Assembly: GCF_902497625.1 (NCBI RefSeq)
Contig: NZ_CABVGX010000007.1
Span: 98,623 to 162,622 of the forward strand
Origin: Pseudomonas fluorescens
GTDB taxonomy: Bacteria; Pseudomonadota; Gammaproteobacteria; Pseudomonadales; Pseudomonadaceae
DNA: 64,000 nt
Direction: 5' to 3'
The position numbers were made by a program, and so were the translations under genes. Shown piece after piece: positions 8,816-18,355 of the stretch; within the stretch, counting starts at the first letter, position 1, and every line of letters starts with the position of its first letter. The notes beneath the pieces are model-generated. The model was given only the letters and a program-made list of their open reading frames with translations. It was not told the origin of the DNA and did no database searches.

Positions 8816-9586
8816 GTGACACCACTCATGATCACCCTGCTAGTCGTAGCCGGGATCGCGCTATTGATTGCCATTGGCTACATGAACCATGTGGTGGAAA
8901 ACAATAAGCTGGAAAAGGCCCGTACCAAAGTCGAACTCAATGACCGCTTGCGCCGCTGCGGGGAAATCACCGAAACCTTCCCCGGCCAGTTGATGACACC
9001 GGCCCTCAAGCTCTTGTTGACCCGCCTGGAACTGAACGTCTGTCAACGCCTGTTGAATCTGGAAAAATCCAGCGCCAACCTCAAGGAGAGAATCAGCGAG
9101 CTGAATGCGCTGGTTGCCCAGGGAGAGTCGATTGCGGTCAACAATCCCCCGTCGCCGATTCAGACAGAAGCCAAAGCCAAAGACGTGCGCTTCCTTCTGG
9201 AAGCGCTCCACGGCCAGATTACCCGCGCCGCACACGATGGTTTTTTGCCGGCCAACGAAGCCAAACGCTGGGTCCGCGAAGTCCGGCACATCCTGGTCCT
9301 GCTGCATATCGAGTTTTTCAACAACCTCGGTCAGCAGTGCCTGCAACACGACCAGCCTGGCCAGGCGCGCCTGGCATTCGAACGTGGCGTGCAGTACCTG
9401 CGCAAGCAACAGGAGCCGCAACTCTACACCGAACAGCTGGAGTATCTGGAGAAACTCCTCGCGCGCGCCAACGCGCAAGTGATGGACGACATTGCACCGG
9501 TTGAAGGAGAAGTGAACCAACTCACCGAGGGCCTCAAAGAGGCCGACGTTGATGCGGACTGGAAGAAGAAAGCGATCTACGACTGA
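8816..9586 (+). CDS. membrane-anchored hypothetical protein with coiled-coil features
   Basis: 256 residues. A single N-terminal membrane segment (about residues 4-23, MITLLVVAGIALLIAIGYMN) is followed by a charged, helix-rich region with heptad-like spacing, then a TPR-like segment near residues 165-215 (VRHILVLLHIEFFNNLGQQCLQHDQPGQARLAFERG, described here in two overlapping halves). The protein ends in an acidic tail. The GTG start at 8816 has GAGG 8 nt upstream; ATG 8828 is an alternative. I do not recognise a characterised family. It is monocistronic with its own terminator. Confidence 0.85.
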   Translation: MTPLMITLLVVAGIALLIAIGYMNHVVENNKLEKARTKVELNDRLRRCGEITETFPGQLMTPALKLLLTRLELNVCQRLLNLEKSSANLKERISELNALVAQGESIAVNNPPSPIQTEAKAKDVRFLLEALHGQITRAAHDGFLPANEAKRWVREVRHILVLLHIEFFNNLGQQCLQHDQPGQARLAFERGVQYLRKQQEPQLYTEQLEYLEKLLARANAQVMDDIAPVEGEVNQLTEGLKEADVDADWKKKAIYD

Positions 9587-9601
9587 TTTGCGACTTATGA
9601 G

Positions 9602-9629
9602 AAAAGCCACCTGAACCGGTGGCTTTTTT
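9602..9629 (+). terminator. rho-independent terminator
   Basis: AAAAGCCACC / TGAA / CCGGTGGCTTTTTT. It lies between the hypothetical gene and the convergent chemoreceptor gene and could act for both. Confidence 0.9.
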
Positions 9630-9634
9630 CTGCT

Positions 9635-11560
9635 TCAGAGCCTGAAGTGCCCGACCATCCCTCTCAGCTCGACACCCAACTGCGCCAGTTCGATACTTGA
9701 CGCCGCATTCCCTTGCATTGCCAACGAAGACTGATCAGCGCTGGCACGAATACTGGTCACGCTACGGTTGATCTCCTCCGCCACCGAGCTCTGCTCTTCG
9801 GCAGCCGCTGCGATCTGTTGGTTCATCTGCTGGATCAGAGAGACAGCCGCAGCGATGCTGCCCAGGGCACTTTCAGTTTGCAACGCATCACTCACCGCCA
9901 GCTTCACCAACTCGGCGCTGTTATGGATCTGCTGCACTGAAGACTGTGCGGCCGAACGCAAAGCGCTGATCAGGCGCTCAATTTCCTCGGTAGATTGCTG
10001 GGTGCGCCTGGCCAAGGCCCGCACCTCATCCGCGACCACTGCAAAGCCCCTGCCCTGCTCGCCCGCCCTGGCCGCCTCGATAGCCGCATTGAGCGCCAGC
10101 AGGTTAGTCTGTTGCGCCACGCTTTTGATGACGTCAAGCACCGCGCCGATGTTCTGGATTTGCGCACCCAGACTTTCAATGCTGGAACTCGCAGAAGACG
10201 CCGAATTCGCCAACTGCTCGATCCGCTCCATGCTCTGACGTACCACGAACTGACCGCTCTCGACCTTGCCGTCCGCTGTCTGCGCGGCCAAGGCAGCCTC
10301 TTCGGCGTTGCGAGCGACATCGTGCACGGTGGCTGTCATCTGATTCATCGCCGTCGCCACCTGTTCGGTTTCTTCTTTCTGGCTACTGACTTCGAGATTG
10401 GTTTGCTCGGTCACTGCCGAAAGCGATTGCGCCGAGCTGGCCAATTGCTCGATCCCCGCCTGCAAACCGCTGACAATGCCGCTCAGCCCGGCACCCATTT
10501 GTTGCATGGCCTGCATGAGCTGGCCGATTTCGTCGCGGCGCGTCACCGCAACCGTGCCACTTAGATCGCCGGCGGCAATTTGTTGCGCAACCCGGATCAC
10601 ACTTCGCAGCAGCGCGACGATCAGTCGGGTAATGACCCATGCAGCAATCAACCCAACCAACAGTGCAAGGGCTGACGAGCCGATGATCAGCAGGGTGTTT
10701 TTCTGCAGCTCGGCGTGCATCGCCTGATCCTCGGCGACATACGCCTGATCCACCCGCGCCATCACCTGTTCGGCGCGCTGATGCAACTGCGCATAGACTA
10801 TTTTCTCCTGGGCCAGCAGTCCTGTGTATTCCGCAAGTTTTTCACTGAAGCCACCGATATGGCCGACCACCTCATTGAGGACGGTTTGATAACCCTCGTC
10901 ATTGACCGAGGTTTTCAATTGTTCAGCTTGGCTGAGTGCCTGCTCTGCCTGCTCGATTTCGCCTTGCGCCGCACTGTCGTCACCCTTACGGCTTTGGTCG
11001 AGTCGCACGCGCGCTTCGTTCATGGCCTGCAACATCAGCCGCGCAACCTGGCTGACCTGGCCGGCCTGCTCAATGAACTGCCTGCCGTCCTTCCCTTCGG
11101 ATTCCTTCAGGGTATAGGCTCCATCATCGGCGAGCCCGGCCTGCAGGACGTCGAGGTTATTGGCAACGCTCGACACAGACCAACTGGCCATCTCCAGGGC
11201 CAGGTCCTTGGCCTGACTCAAAGAAACGAACTCATCGAAAGCGTGGCGATACGCACTCAGCGACTGCTCGACATCGTTCATTACAGGGACGTTGATCGCA
11301 GATGCAGCCTTGAGCTCATTGGCCAGAACGCCCAGTGCGTCAACCCCCGCATGCAGAGCGGTGACCGTTTTTGCGTTACCGTGCAAGGCGTACTCCTGCT
11401 CCAACAGGCGCACTTTGATCAAGCCACTGTTAAGCGACGACATCTTTTGCAGTCCATCGAAACGCCCGCTGATGGTTTTCAAGGACCACACGCCGATGGC
11501 AGCCACCAAGGCTGTCAACAGCAATACCAAGATAAATCCGGCTCCCAGTTTTTTGGCCAT
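9635..11560 (-). CDS. methyl-accepting chemotaxis protein, probable HBM-type sensor
   Basis: About 641 residues from the first conserved ATG. Transmembrane segment 1 ([20 protein letters not shown]) is followed by an all-helical periplasmic region of about 260 residues resembling the bimodular HBM domain of McpS-type receptors that sense organic acids or polyamines. Then come TM2 ([19 protein letters not shown]), HAMP, and the signalling hairpin with tip [18 protein letters not shown]. The start is uncertain: family alignment suggests it lies 8-12 codons upstream, where only ATA/ATT codons follow AAGGGA. Ligand unknown. Confidence 0.9.
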   Translation of the reverse strand: MAKKLGAGFILVLLLTALVAAIGVWSLKTISGRFDGLQKMSSLNSGLIKVRLLEQEYALHGNAKTVTALHAGVDALGVLANELKAASAINVPVMNDVEQSLSAYRHAFDEFVSLSQAKDLALEMASWSVSSVANNLDVLQAGLADDGAYTLKESEGKDGRQFIEQAGQVSQVARLMLQAMNEARVRLDQSRKGDDSAAQGEIEQAEQALSQAEQLKTSVNDEGYQTVLNEVVGHIGGFSEKLAEYTGLLAQEKIVYAQLHQRAEQVMARVDQAYVAEDQAMHAELQKNTLLIIGSSALALLVGLIAAWVITRLIVALLRSVIRVAQQIAAGDLSGTVAVTRRDEIGQLMQAMQQMGAGLSGIVSGLQAGIEQLASSAQSLSAVTEQTNLEVSSQKEETEQVATAMNQMTATVHDVARNAEEAALAAQTADGKVESGQFVVRQSMERIEQLANSASSASSSIESLGAQIQNIGAVLDVIKSVAQQTNLLALNAAIEAARAGEQGRGFAVVADEVRALARRTQQSTEEIERLISALRSAAQSSVQQIHNSAELVKLAVSDALQTESALGSIAAAVSLIQQMNQQIAAAAEEQSSVAEEINRSVTSIRASADQSSLAMQGNAASSIELAQLGVELRGMVGHFRL

Positions 11561-11716
11561 ACCGAGGTTGGCAAAACGTCCTTGCGCGGCCGTAATTATT
11601 GCACGTGGTCCCTTGAATCGATCGGATGGTGCAGGTTGGCAATGGGCAGGAATCAACACAAGGCTCTGGCGGCGGAACAATGGCAAAAAGCTATGGCATC
11701 GTCGTTTTCAGAACGA

Positions 11717-13081
11717 TCAAGGTCGATCCGGGGTGGTGGCGTGAAAAAACGCGCGCGCGCGAGAATCGCAGGCACAGGTCACATTGATACGCTGCCACTC
11801 TCCGGTCTGCCCTGCAAAGCTGAAAGCGGTCTGCGACGACAGAGACACACCAAAACGCCGAGCCAACGACGTCACTTCTGCATACGTGCGCGGGCGTGAG
11901 CGCGCCCAGATGAACAGCCCGCCTGGTTTACCGAAAACTTCCCACTCGGCGTCCTCCAGCATCTGCAAGGCGGCGGCGCGATCAGTGTCCAATCGCTGGC
12001 GCAGGCGCTGTACCAATTTATGGTAAGCGCCGCTGGTCAACAAACATGTCAGCACCGCCTCGCTGAACGCTGAAGTGCCCAGGCTGCTGATGGTTTTCAC
12101 CTTGGCCAGCTTCGCAATCATTGCCGGTTTGGCCACGATGAAGCCAACTCTTAACGAGCTGCTGAGTGTCTTGGAAAAGCTGCCGATGTAGATCACGCCG
12201 GGATCCAGCGCGGCGAGCCGCACACCGCGACCGCTGTGCAAATCGGCATACACGTCATCTTCTACCACTACCAGGCCATGAGTTCTGGCCAGTTGCACAA
12301 CCCGTCGTGCCACTGCCGGCCCCAGGCTGCTACCGGTTGGATTATGATGAAAGCTGTTGATGAACAGCGCCCGAGGCTGGTGCTTCAACAGCAACGTCTG
12401 CAGCGCTTCGATATCAGGTCCGCAAGGTGTGCGCGGCACCTCGAAAACCAGGACGCCATGCAGTTTGAGCAGCTCGAAAAGCATTGGATTCCCGGGACTT
12501 TCCACCACCACGCAGTCCTGTGTATCAAACAACGTGCGCACGATCAGATCGAGTCCCTGGCTCGCGCCTGCGACCGTCATGATGCAGTCCTCATTAGCGG
12601 CGATATCCATAAGCCTCAAGCGCTTGAGTATCTGCTGTCGCAACGCTGGCAGACCAAGCGGTGTGTTGTAGTCGAAGACAGCAGCCATGTCGGAGCGACT
12701 GACCTGGCGGATCGCGTAGCCCAGATCATCCGTTTCGCGCCAGCTGTGCGGCACACCGCCACATCCCAGCGGCAGTGCCTGCGTAGCAGTAAGCGGCCCC
12801 GCATCGGCACCGTCGAGCCAAGGCGCAGAAGCCGTTGACGCCGGCGCAGCGACGATAAAGAAGCCCGCGCCGTGGCGCGCCGCAAGCACACCCTGAGCCA
12901 CCAGCCGATCGCAAGCCTCCACCACACTGGACTGACTGAGCAGATTTATTCTGGCAATCTGCCGTGCCGAAGGCAGACGAGTTCCCGGCGACAGCTGCGT
13001 CTGGCGAATCCAGCAGGCGAGTGCGTCGACGATTTGTTGCACCACAGGCACCAATGCCTGTCGATCAATTCTCAATTCCAT
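11717..13081 (-). CDS. MocR-type regulator: GntR HTH fused to a class I aminotransferase domain
   Basis: 454 residues. The N-terminal GntR winged HTH (GTRLPSARQIARINLLSQSS) is followed by a fold-type I PLP domain. The PLP-binding lysine is in SFSKTLSSSLRVG, and conserved NSFHHNPTG and VVEDDVYADL segments are present. Such proteins use PLP as an effector and usually regulate PLP, GABA or amino-acid genes. ATG 13081 has AGGAG 10 nt upstream; upstream in-frame sequence looks non-coding. No obvious metabolic target is adjacent: the SDR behind it is on the same strand with a terminator between. Confidence 0.92.
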   Translation of the reverse strand: MELRIDRQALVPVVQQIVDALACWIRQTQLSPGTRLPSARQIARINLLSQSSVVEACDRLVAQGVLAARHGAGFFIVAAPASTASAPWLDGADAGPLTATQALPLGCGGVPHSWRETDDLGYAIRQVSRSDMAAVFDYNTPLGLPALRQQILKRLRLMDIAANEDCIMTVAGASQGLDLIVRTLFDTQDCVVVESPGNPMLFELLKLHGVLVFEVPRTPCGPDIEALQTLLLKHQPRALFINSFHHNPTGSSLGPAVARRVVQLARTHGLVVVEDDVYADLHSGRGVRLAALDPGVIYIGSFSKTLSSSLRVGFIVAKPAMIAKLAKVKTISSLGTSAFSEAVLTCLLTSGAYHKLVQRLRQRLDTDRAAALQMLEDAEWEVFGKPGGLFIWARSRPRTYAEVTSLARRFGVSLSSQTAFSFAGQTGEWQRINVTCACDSRARAFFHATTPDRP

Positions 13082-13210
13082 GAGCACGCAACTCCTGTTC
13101 ATTGGCGCAAAGCAGTTAATCACAGGAGCGATCGACAGGCTGTGCGACAACGCCGACAAAACGCGAATCTCTAACCATTTGAAACATAATGCCCGCGCTT
13201 TCGAGGCATA

Positions 13211-13238
13211 GAAAAACCCGCACGGCTGCGGGTTTTTA
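13211..13238 (-). terminator. terminator of the SDR gene
   Basis: AAAAACCCGCA / CGGC / TGCGGGTTTTTA, about 20 nt after the SDR stop on the minus strand. It insulates the MocR gene. Confidence 0.9.
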
Positions 13239-13256
13239 ATAGCTTGATCGCCAGTT

Positions 13257-14018
13257 TCAGAACGCTGTGACGCCGCCATCGACCGCCAGCGAATGACCCG
13301 TGGTGAAGGCTGCCGCATCGCTGCACAGGTACAACACTGCCGCGGCAATTTCTTCTACCTTGCCGATCCGGCCCACCGGATGCATCGCGTTGGCAAACTC
13401 GCCTTTATTCGGGTCGGCTTCATAGGCGCGGCGGAACATGTCAGTGTCGATCACCGCCGGGCACACCGCGTTGACGCGGATTTTTTTCTTGGCGTATTCG
13501 ATGGCTGCCGATTTGGTCAGACCGATCACTGCGTGTTTGGAGGCGGCGTAAATACTCATCTTCGGAGCAGCACCGAGTCCCGCCACCGAAGCGGTATTGA
13601 CGATGGCGCCAGCGCCCTGGGCCAGCAACAGCGGCAACTGGTATTTCATGCAAAGCCAGACACCTTTGACGTTGACGCCCATAATGGCGTCGAATTCATC
13701 AAGGGTGCCATCGGCCAGTTTGCCTTTTTCAATTTCGATGCCGGCATTGTTGAAGGCATAGTCAAGACGGCCGTAAGCATTGACCACTTCGTCCATCAGG
13801 TTTTTTACATCGCTTTCTAGGGTAACGTCACAGCGCACGAATGTGGCCTCCCCTCCCGCCGTACGGATCAGCGCGACCGTGCCTTCACCACCGGCAGTAT
13901 CGAGGTCAGCAACGACCACCTTCAATCCCTCGGCGGCGAATGCCTGGGCAGTCGCGCGGCCGATGCCATTGGCGGCGCCAGTCACTACGGCGACCTCACC
14001 GGAAAACGTCATGCTCAT
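13257..14018 (-). CDS. SDR family oxidoreductase
   Basis: 253 residues with the classical short-chain dehydrogenase plan. The cofactor motif is TGAANGIG, followed by NNAG, the catalytic Ser in NTASVAGLG, and Tyr-Lys in YAASKHAVIGLTKS. The C-terminus VDGGVTAF is typical of NAD(P)-dependent 3-oxoacyl-reductase-like SDRs. Start ATG 14018 (MSMTFSG) follows GAGGA by 8 nt. Substrate is not predictable. It is divergent from the CurA-like gene. Confidence 0.92.
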   Translation of the reverse strand: MSMTFSGEVAVVTGAANGIGRATAQAFAAEGLKVVVADLDTAGGEGTVALIRTAGGEATFVRCDVTLESDVKNLMDEVVNAYGRLDYAFNNAGIEIEKGKLADGTLDEFDAIMGVNVKGVWLCMKYQLPLLLAQGAGAIVNTASVAGLGAAPKMSIYAASKHAVIGLTKSAAIEYAKKKIRVNAVCPAVIDTDMFRRAYEADPNKGEFANAMHPVGRIGKVEEIAAAVLYLCSDAAAFTTGHSLAVDGGVTAF

Positions 14019-14249
14019 GTGGTTTGTCCTCAAGGGGAGATGGTGAACGTACAGGCTCTCAGTCTAAGCACACGTCTGCATGGCGCGGCAGCACTATCAG
14101 AAGGCCGGTTGGGCACCCATGAGCGGCAGTGATGGAACGGTCAACATCATCACTGCACTGGATCAAGCTGCATTCGCCGCATCTGCCAGACTTGCAGCAT
14201 CGCCCCTTAAGGGCTATCAACAAAGCTTCATTCATCTTGAGCGTCCGTC

Positions 14250-15254
14250 ATGACAAACCCGATCAACCGCCAGTTCCTGCTCGCCAAACGTCCCCTCGGC
14301 GCGGCCACCCGCGAGACGTTCACCTATCAGGAAGTACCCGTCGGCGAACCGGTTGCCGGGCAGATTCTGGTCAAGAATGAATATTTGTCTCTAGACCCGG
14401 CGATGCGTGGCTGGATGAATGAGGGCAAGTCCTACATTCCGCCAGTTGGCCTTGGCGAAGTAATGCGCGCCTTGGGCGTGGGCAAAGTCGTCGCCTCGAA
14501 CAACCCCGGGTTCGCCGTCGGCGACTACGTCAACGGCGCGCTTGGGGTCCAGGACTACTTCCTCGGCGAGCCCCGTGGTTTTTACAAGGTCGATCCGAAC
14601 CTGGCGCCGCTGCCGCGTTACTTGTCGGCGCTGGGCATGACGGGGATGACCGCCTATTTCGCACTGCTGGAAGTCGGCGCACCGAAAGAAGGCGACACCG
14701 TTGTCCTATCAGGCGCAGCCGGTGCTGTCGGCAGCATCGCCGGGCAGATTGCCAAAATCAAAGGTTGCCGCGTAGTAGGCATTGCGGGCGGCGCAGACAA
14801 ATGCAAATTTCTGATCGACGAACTGGGCTTTGATGGCGCCATCGATTACAAAAGCGAAGACGTTCACGCTGGCTTGAAACGCGAATGTCCCAAAGGCGTC
14901 GACGTGTATTTCGACAACGTCGGAGGCGATATCCTCGACGCGGTATTGAGTCGTCTGAACATGAAAGCACGCGTGGTGATATGCGGCGCCATCAGTCAGT
15001 ACAACAACAAGGAAGCGGTCAAGGGCCCTGCCAACTATCTGTCCCTGCTGGTCAACCGGGCGCGGATGGAAGGCTTCGTGGTGATGGACCACGCTGCGCA
15101 ATTCGCCGCCGCCGGGCAGGAAATGGCCGGCTGGATGGCCAAGGGTCAGCTCAAGAGCAAGGAAGATATCGTCGAAGGCCTGCAAACGTTCCCGGAGACG
15201 CTGATGAAACTTTTCAGCGGCGAGAATTTCGGGAAACTGGTGTTGAAGGTCTGA
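14250..15254 (+). CDS. NADP-dependent medium-chain oxidoreductase, CurA/PTGR-like
   Basis: 334 residues of the zinc-independent MDR superfamily that reduces the double bond of enones (leukotriene B4 dehydrogenase/prostaglandin reductase group, E. coli CurA). Seen: YLSLDPAMRGWMNEGKSY, the cofactor loop SGAAGAVGSIAGQIAKIKG, and YFDNVGGDILDAVLSRLN. There are no zinc-binding cysteines. It is a single gene followed by a hairpin. Confidence 0.92.
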   Translation: MTNPINRQFLLAKRPLGAATRETFTYQEVPVGEPVAGQILVKNEYLSLDPAMRGWMNEGKSYIPPVGLGEVMRALGVGKVVASNNPGFAVGDYVNGALGVQDYFLGEPRGFYKVDPNLAPLPRYLSALGMTGMTAYFALLEVGAPKEGDTVVLSGAAGAVGSIAGQIAKIKGCRVVGIAGGADKCKFLIDELGFDGAIDYKSEDVHAGLKRECPKGVDVYFDNVGGDILDAVLSRLNMKARVVICGAISQYNNKEAVKGPANYLSLLVNRARMEGFVVMDHAAQFAAAGQEMAGWMAKGQLKSKEDIVEGLQTFPETLMKLFSGENFGKLVLKV

Positions 15255-15281
15255 AGCCGGTCAGATTTCTGACCATATCCA

Positions 15282-15309
15282 AAGGGGAGCGAACTGGTTT
15301 GCTCCCCCT
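15282..15309. terminator. hairpin between convergent curA-like and pyrF genes
   Basis: AGGGGAGCGAAC / TGG / TTTGCTCCCCCT forms a stable stem without a strong T-run. A second small inverted repeat GGTCAG-ATTT-CTGACC lies at 15259-15274. Either could end transcription from both sides. Confidence 0.5.
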
Positions 15310-15326
15310 GTCATTTCAGCGGTTGA

Positions 15327-16025
15327 TCAAGCCAGCTCAGCCACAACGTCTGCCAGTGCCTTCGCCGGATCTGCCGCCTGACTGATCGGACGCCCGATCA
15401 CCAGATAATCGGAACCGGCGTCCAGCGCCTGGCGAGGGGTCAGAATGCGTCTCTGATCATCCTGCGCGCTACCTGCCGGACGAATCCCCGGCGTCACCAG
15501 TTGCAGCGATGGATGCGCGAGTTTCAACGCCTGGGCTTCCAGCGCCGAACAGACCAGACCATCCATCCCGGCCTTTTCGGCCAGGGCCGCCAGACGCAGT
15601 ACTTGCTCCTGCGGTTCGATATCCAGACCGATACCCGCCAGGTCTTCGCGTTCCATGCTGGTCAGCACGGTCACACCGATCAGCAGCGGTTTCGGGCCAT
15701 TACGCTGATCAAGCACTTCACGGCAGGCAGCCATCATGCGCAGACCGCCGGAGCAATGCACATTGACCATCCACACGCCCATTTCAGCTGCCGCTTTCAC
15801 CGCCATGGCTGTGGTGTTAGGGATGTCGTGAAACTTGAGGTCCAGGAATACCTCGAAGCCCTTGTCACGCAGGGTACCAACGATTTCCGATGCGCAGCTG
15901 GTGAACAGCTCCTTACCGACCTTGACCCGGCACAGTTTCGGGTCCAACTGGTCGGCCAGCTTCAGTGCGGCGTCACGGGTGGGGTAATCCAGGGCGACGA
16001 TGATAGGAGTCTGGCAGACGGACAT
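15327..16025 (-). CDS. pyrF: orotidine 5'-phosphate decarboxylase
   Basis: 232 residues; decarboxylates OMP to UMP, the last step of de novo pyrimidine synthesis. The active-site array [10 protein letters not shown] is present with the Lys and Asp residues of the family. VALDYP at the N-terminus and LVTPGIRP plus YLVIGRPI (phosphate-binding) near the C-terminus are intact. I took the start at ATG 16025 ([15 protein letters not shown]) because the family begins just before the first beta strand. Confidence 0.97.
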   Translation of the reverse strand: MSVCQTPIIVALDYPTRDAALKLADQLDPKLCRVKVGKELFTSCASEIVGTLRDKGFEVFLDLKFHDIPNTTAMAVKAAAEMGVWMVNVHCSGGLRMMAACREVLDQRNGPKPLLIGVTVLTSMEREDLAGIGLDIEPQEQVLRLAALAEKAGMDGLVCSALEAQALKLAHPSLQLVTPGIRPAGSAQDDQRRILTPRQALDAGSDYLVIGRPISQAADPAKALADVVAELA

Positions 16026-16159
16026 GTGCGGGCTCTCAGGCAGGATGAAATCGGCGCGCATTGTAGCGGAACCAGCGCGACTGCGGGACCCGATGATCGG
16101 TGAATCGTCGGCGCCCAACCAAGACTAGCCCTTGCGCCGACTGTGTCGAGTTCCATCCC

Positions 16160-17215
16160 TCAGGGACGGCGTTCATCAACCCGCGCCTGGCTTTTGCTCC
16201 AGTCGGTCAACAGGCTGTAAGCCACGGCCAGCAATGTCGGCCCGATGAACAGGCCGATGAAGCCGAACGCGATCAACCCGCCAAACACGCCAAGCAACAC
16301 GATCACCAGCGGAAGATTACCGCCGCGACTGATCAGATAAGGCTTGAGTACATTATCGACTCCGCTAATGATGAACATGCCCCAGCAGCCGAGGAATATC
16401 GCCAAACCATAATCGCCCTTCCAGGCCAGCCACGCCGTGGCCGGGATCCACACCAGGGGTGGGCCCATCGGGATCAGGCTGAGCAGGAATGTGACGATAC
16501 CCAGCACCAACGCCCCCGGAACCCCGGCAATCAGGAAGCCGATCAGGGCCAGAACGGCCTGGGCAGCGGCGGTCCCGATCACTCCGTTTACCACCCGCTG
16601 CACGGTACCGGCGACCAGTTCGATGTAGTAACCGGCACGATCACCGATCAACCGCTGCAGCAGACTGTGGACGAATGCCGCCAATCGCGGCCCGTCACGG
16701 TAAAAGAAGAACACGAATACGATGCTCAGCGTCAGCTCCAGTATGCCGCCGCCAATTTGTGCGCTGCGCGCCAGCAGCCAGTTCCCCACCTGCCCCAGAT
16801 AAGGTTTGAGCGAAACCATCATCGCCGCGCCTTGCTGATCGATGCTGTTCCAGATGCCAACAATCCGCTCCCCGACCAACGGAATACTGCCGAGCCAGGC
16901 CGGCGCTTCAGGCAGTCCGTCGACCTGCACATCCTTGATGAAGGCGGTGGCATCGCGTACATGGTCGGCCAGGTTGAATCCCAGCCAGACCAACGGCGCC
17001 GCCACCAGTACCATCCAGCCCATGGTCAGCAGCGCGGCTGCCAAAGATTCCCGGCCATTGAGCCATCGGGTGAGCAAGCGCATCAGCGGCCAGCTGGCAA
17101 ACGCCAGCACCGCCCCCCAGAACATTGCCGACCAGAACGGCGCCATCACCCAGAAGCTCGCGCCAAACAGCACCAGGAGCAGGATTTGCACCAACAGCCG
17201 ATCGTTATTGATCAT
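16160..17215 (-). CDS. AI-2E family transporter (PerM/UPF0118 type)
   Basis: 351 residues, polytopic with about seven to eight membrane segments, including an N-terminal pair and the C-terminal LPLVIVLLGVFGGLIAFGF and IGPTLLAVAYSLL helices. The conserved PMGPPLVWIPA and GVDNVLKPYLISRGGNLP stretches identify the family. Members include the proposed AI-2 exporter TqsA and sodium/proton antiporters, so the substrate is uncertain. Confidence 0.93.
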   Translation of the reverse strand: MINNDRLLVQILLLVLFGASFWVMAPFWSAMFWGAVLAFASWPLMRLLTRWLNGRESLAAALLTMGWMVLVAAPLVWLGFNLADHVRDATAFIKDVQVDGLPEAPAWLGSIPLVGERIVGIWNSIDQQGAAMMVSLKPYLGQVGNWLLARSAQIGGGILELTLSIVFVFFFYRDGPRLAAFVHSLLQRLIGDRAGYYIELVAGTVQRVVNGVIGTAAAQAVLALIGFLIAGVPGALVLGIVTFLLSLIPMGPPLVWIPATAWLAWKGDYGLAIFLGCWGMFIISGVDNVLKPYLISRGGNLPLVIVLLGVFGGLIAFGFIGLFIGPTLLAVAYSLLTDWSKSQARVDERRP

Positions 17216-17283
17216 CCGGTTCTCGAAAAAGATTCAGTCAGAAGGAGTAGACGAACACGGCTGGCGTGTTCGCCCGCTACAGC

Positions 17284-18102
17284 TTAACGCAACAGCTCGA
17301 TGCGCAAGCCAGAGCCTTCGACACTGCCTGTCTCCATACGCGCCGCCCGCACGCCCTGCCCCATCAATGCCTGACGCCAGGCCTCGGCATTGGGCCCGGA
17401 AATCGCGACCCGCAAACCGGTGTCGAGATTAAGACCGCGCGAGAGCAGGCGCAGCCAGATTTCGTCCGGCGCTTGCGTGAGTTTGGGGAAATCCAGCTCG
17501 CCGGTACTTTTGAGCTCGCGCAGCAATGTTGCGGAGGTCGGCAGCACATCACCCAACGGCGCTTCGGCGTCGAATTGCTCGACGTGCAGGTAGGCTTTGC
17601 GATTGCCGCGAGTGATGCCGTAAAGCGCGACCAGCGTGTTGTCGCGCGGCGCCGCAAGCCTCAAAAGCAGATATGCCTGCTGATCATCGGCGCCGTACAG
17701 TTTGGCATTGCTGAACACTTCGTTGGCCCAGAGGCTGCTCTCGCCACAATCCCGCGCCTGACACCAGAACAGTAACTGCGCGCCTTGCTCTTGCAGCGCT
17801 TCGCGAGCAGCAGTGAATGCTGCATTCGAGGAATGCTCCGGGGGTAGCTCGTAGGTCACGGATGTGACTTGACCACGGGCGCTTACCTGCCCGTCGAAAC
17901 GTAACTGACCGCTTATTTTGCGGATCGAGCCCAAGGGGTAGATCCGCTCCAGTTCAGCCACCGGCCGATAGTCGACAATTTGCGCATCGGCCATGCGCGG
18001 CACGATCGGGAGGTCCTGACTGCCGGGCACATCGGCAGCAAACAGCAGAGGAGTGAAACTGCACAATGCCATGACACCGAGAAATCGCATAGGCAGGCTC
18101 AT
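17284..18102 (-). CDS. DUF4892 domain exported protein
   Basis: 272 residues. A signal peptide is evident (MRFLGVMALCSFTPLLFAA), predicting a periplasmic or envelope location. The segment IYPLGSIRKISGQLRFDG and the C-terminal OmpA-like half (VAISGPNAEAWRQALMGQGV) match DUF4892 proteins. Its start overlaps the stop of a decayed GST remnant (ATGA). It is the last gene of a run of same-strand genes starting at the acyl-CoA ligase. Function unknown. Confidence 0.88.
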   Translation of the reverse strand: MSLPMRFLGVMALCSFTPLLFAADVPGSQDLPIVPRMADAQIVDYRPVAELERIYPLGSIRKISGQLRFDGQVSARGQVTSVTYELPPEHSSNAAFTAAREALQEQGAQLLFWCQARDCGESSLWANEVFSNAKLYGADDQQAYLLLRLAAPRDNTLVALYGITRGNRKAYLHVEQFDAEAPLGDVLPTSATLLRELKSTGELDFPKLTQAPDEIWLRLLSRGLNLDTGLRVAISGPNAEAWRQALMGQGVRAARMETGSVEGSGLRIELLR

Positions 18103-18305
18103 CGGATCAGCGAGGCCTGGGCATTGAAGACGCGGGCGTCATCGATGCGATTCGGTATCGGCCATTCTGGCTGCACGGTCTTGAAATGCCGGTATTCCAT
18201 GTTGTAGATACTCAAAGCATACCCTGTGCACGGCATGCCGGGCTCCTTGAGCACGATAGAGACCTTGTGGCCATTCGGGGGCGCAGCGGTGTAGAGATCT
18301 ATCAT
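18099..18305 (-). pseudogene. decayed N-terminal fragment of a glutathione S-transferase
   Basis: 68 codons opening MIDLYTAAPPNGHKVSIVLK, the unmistakable N-terminus of a YghU/YfcG-like GST. After about residue 35 the sequence drifts (IYNMEYRHFKTVQPEWPIPN reads like a worn form of the 'FLKINPNGRIPA' region) and ends at residue 68. The C-terminal helical domain is absent, whereas normal members are 200 residues or more. The stop overlaps the DUF4892 start (ATGA), so the fragment may persist only as a translational leader. Confidence 0.8.
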
Positions 18306-18355
18306 GGTTGTCTCCCATTTCAACCCGCCCAGCCTCGACAGTTGCCTCGCTCAAG

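Noticed and set aside
16100..17287. 395-codon plus-strand frame opposite the AI-2E transporter
   Set aside because: Antisense shadow with His/Gln/Arg-rich composition; the minus-strand protein has clear membrane segments and family motifs.
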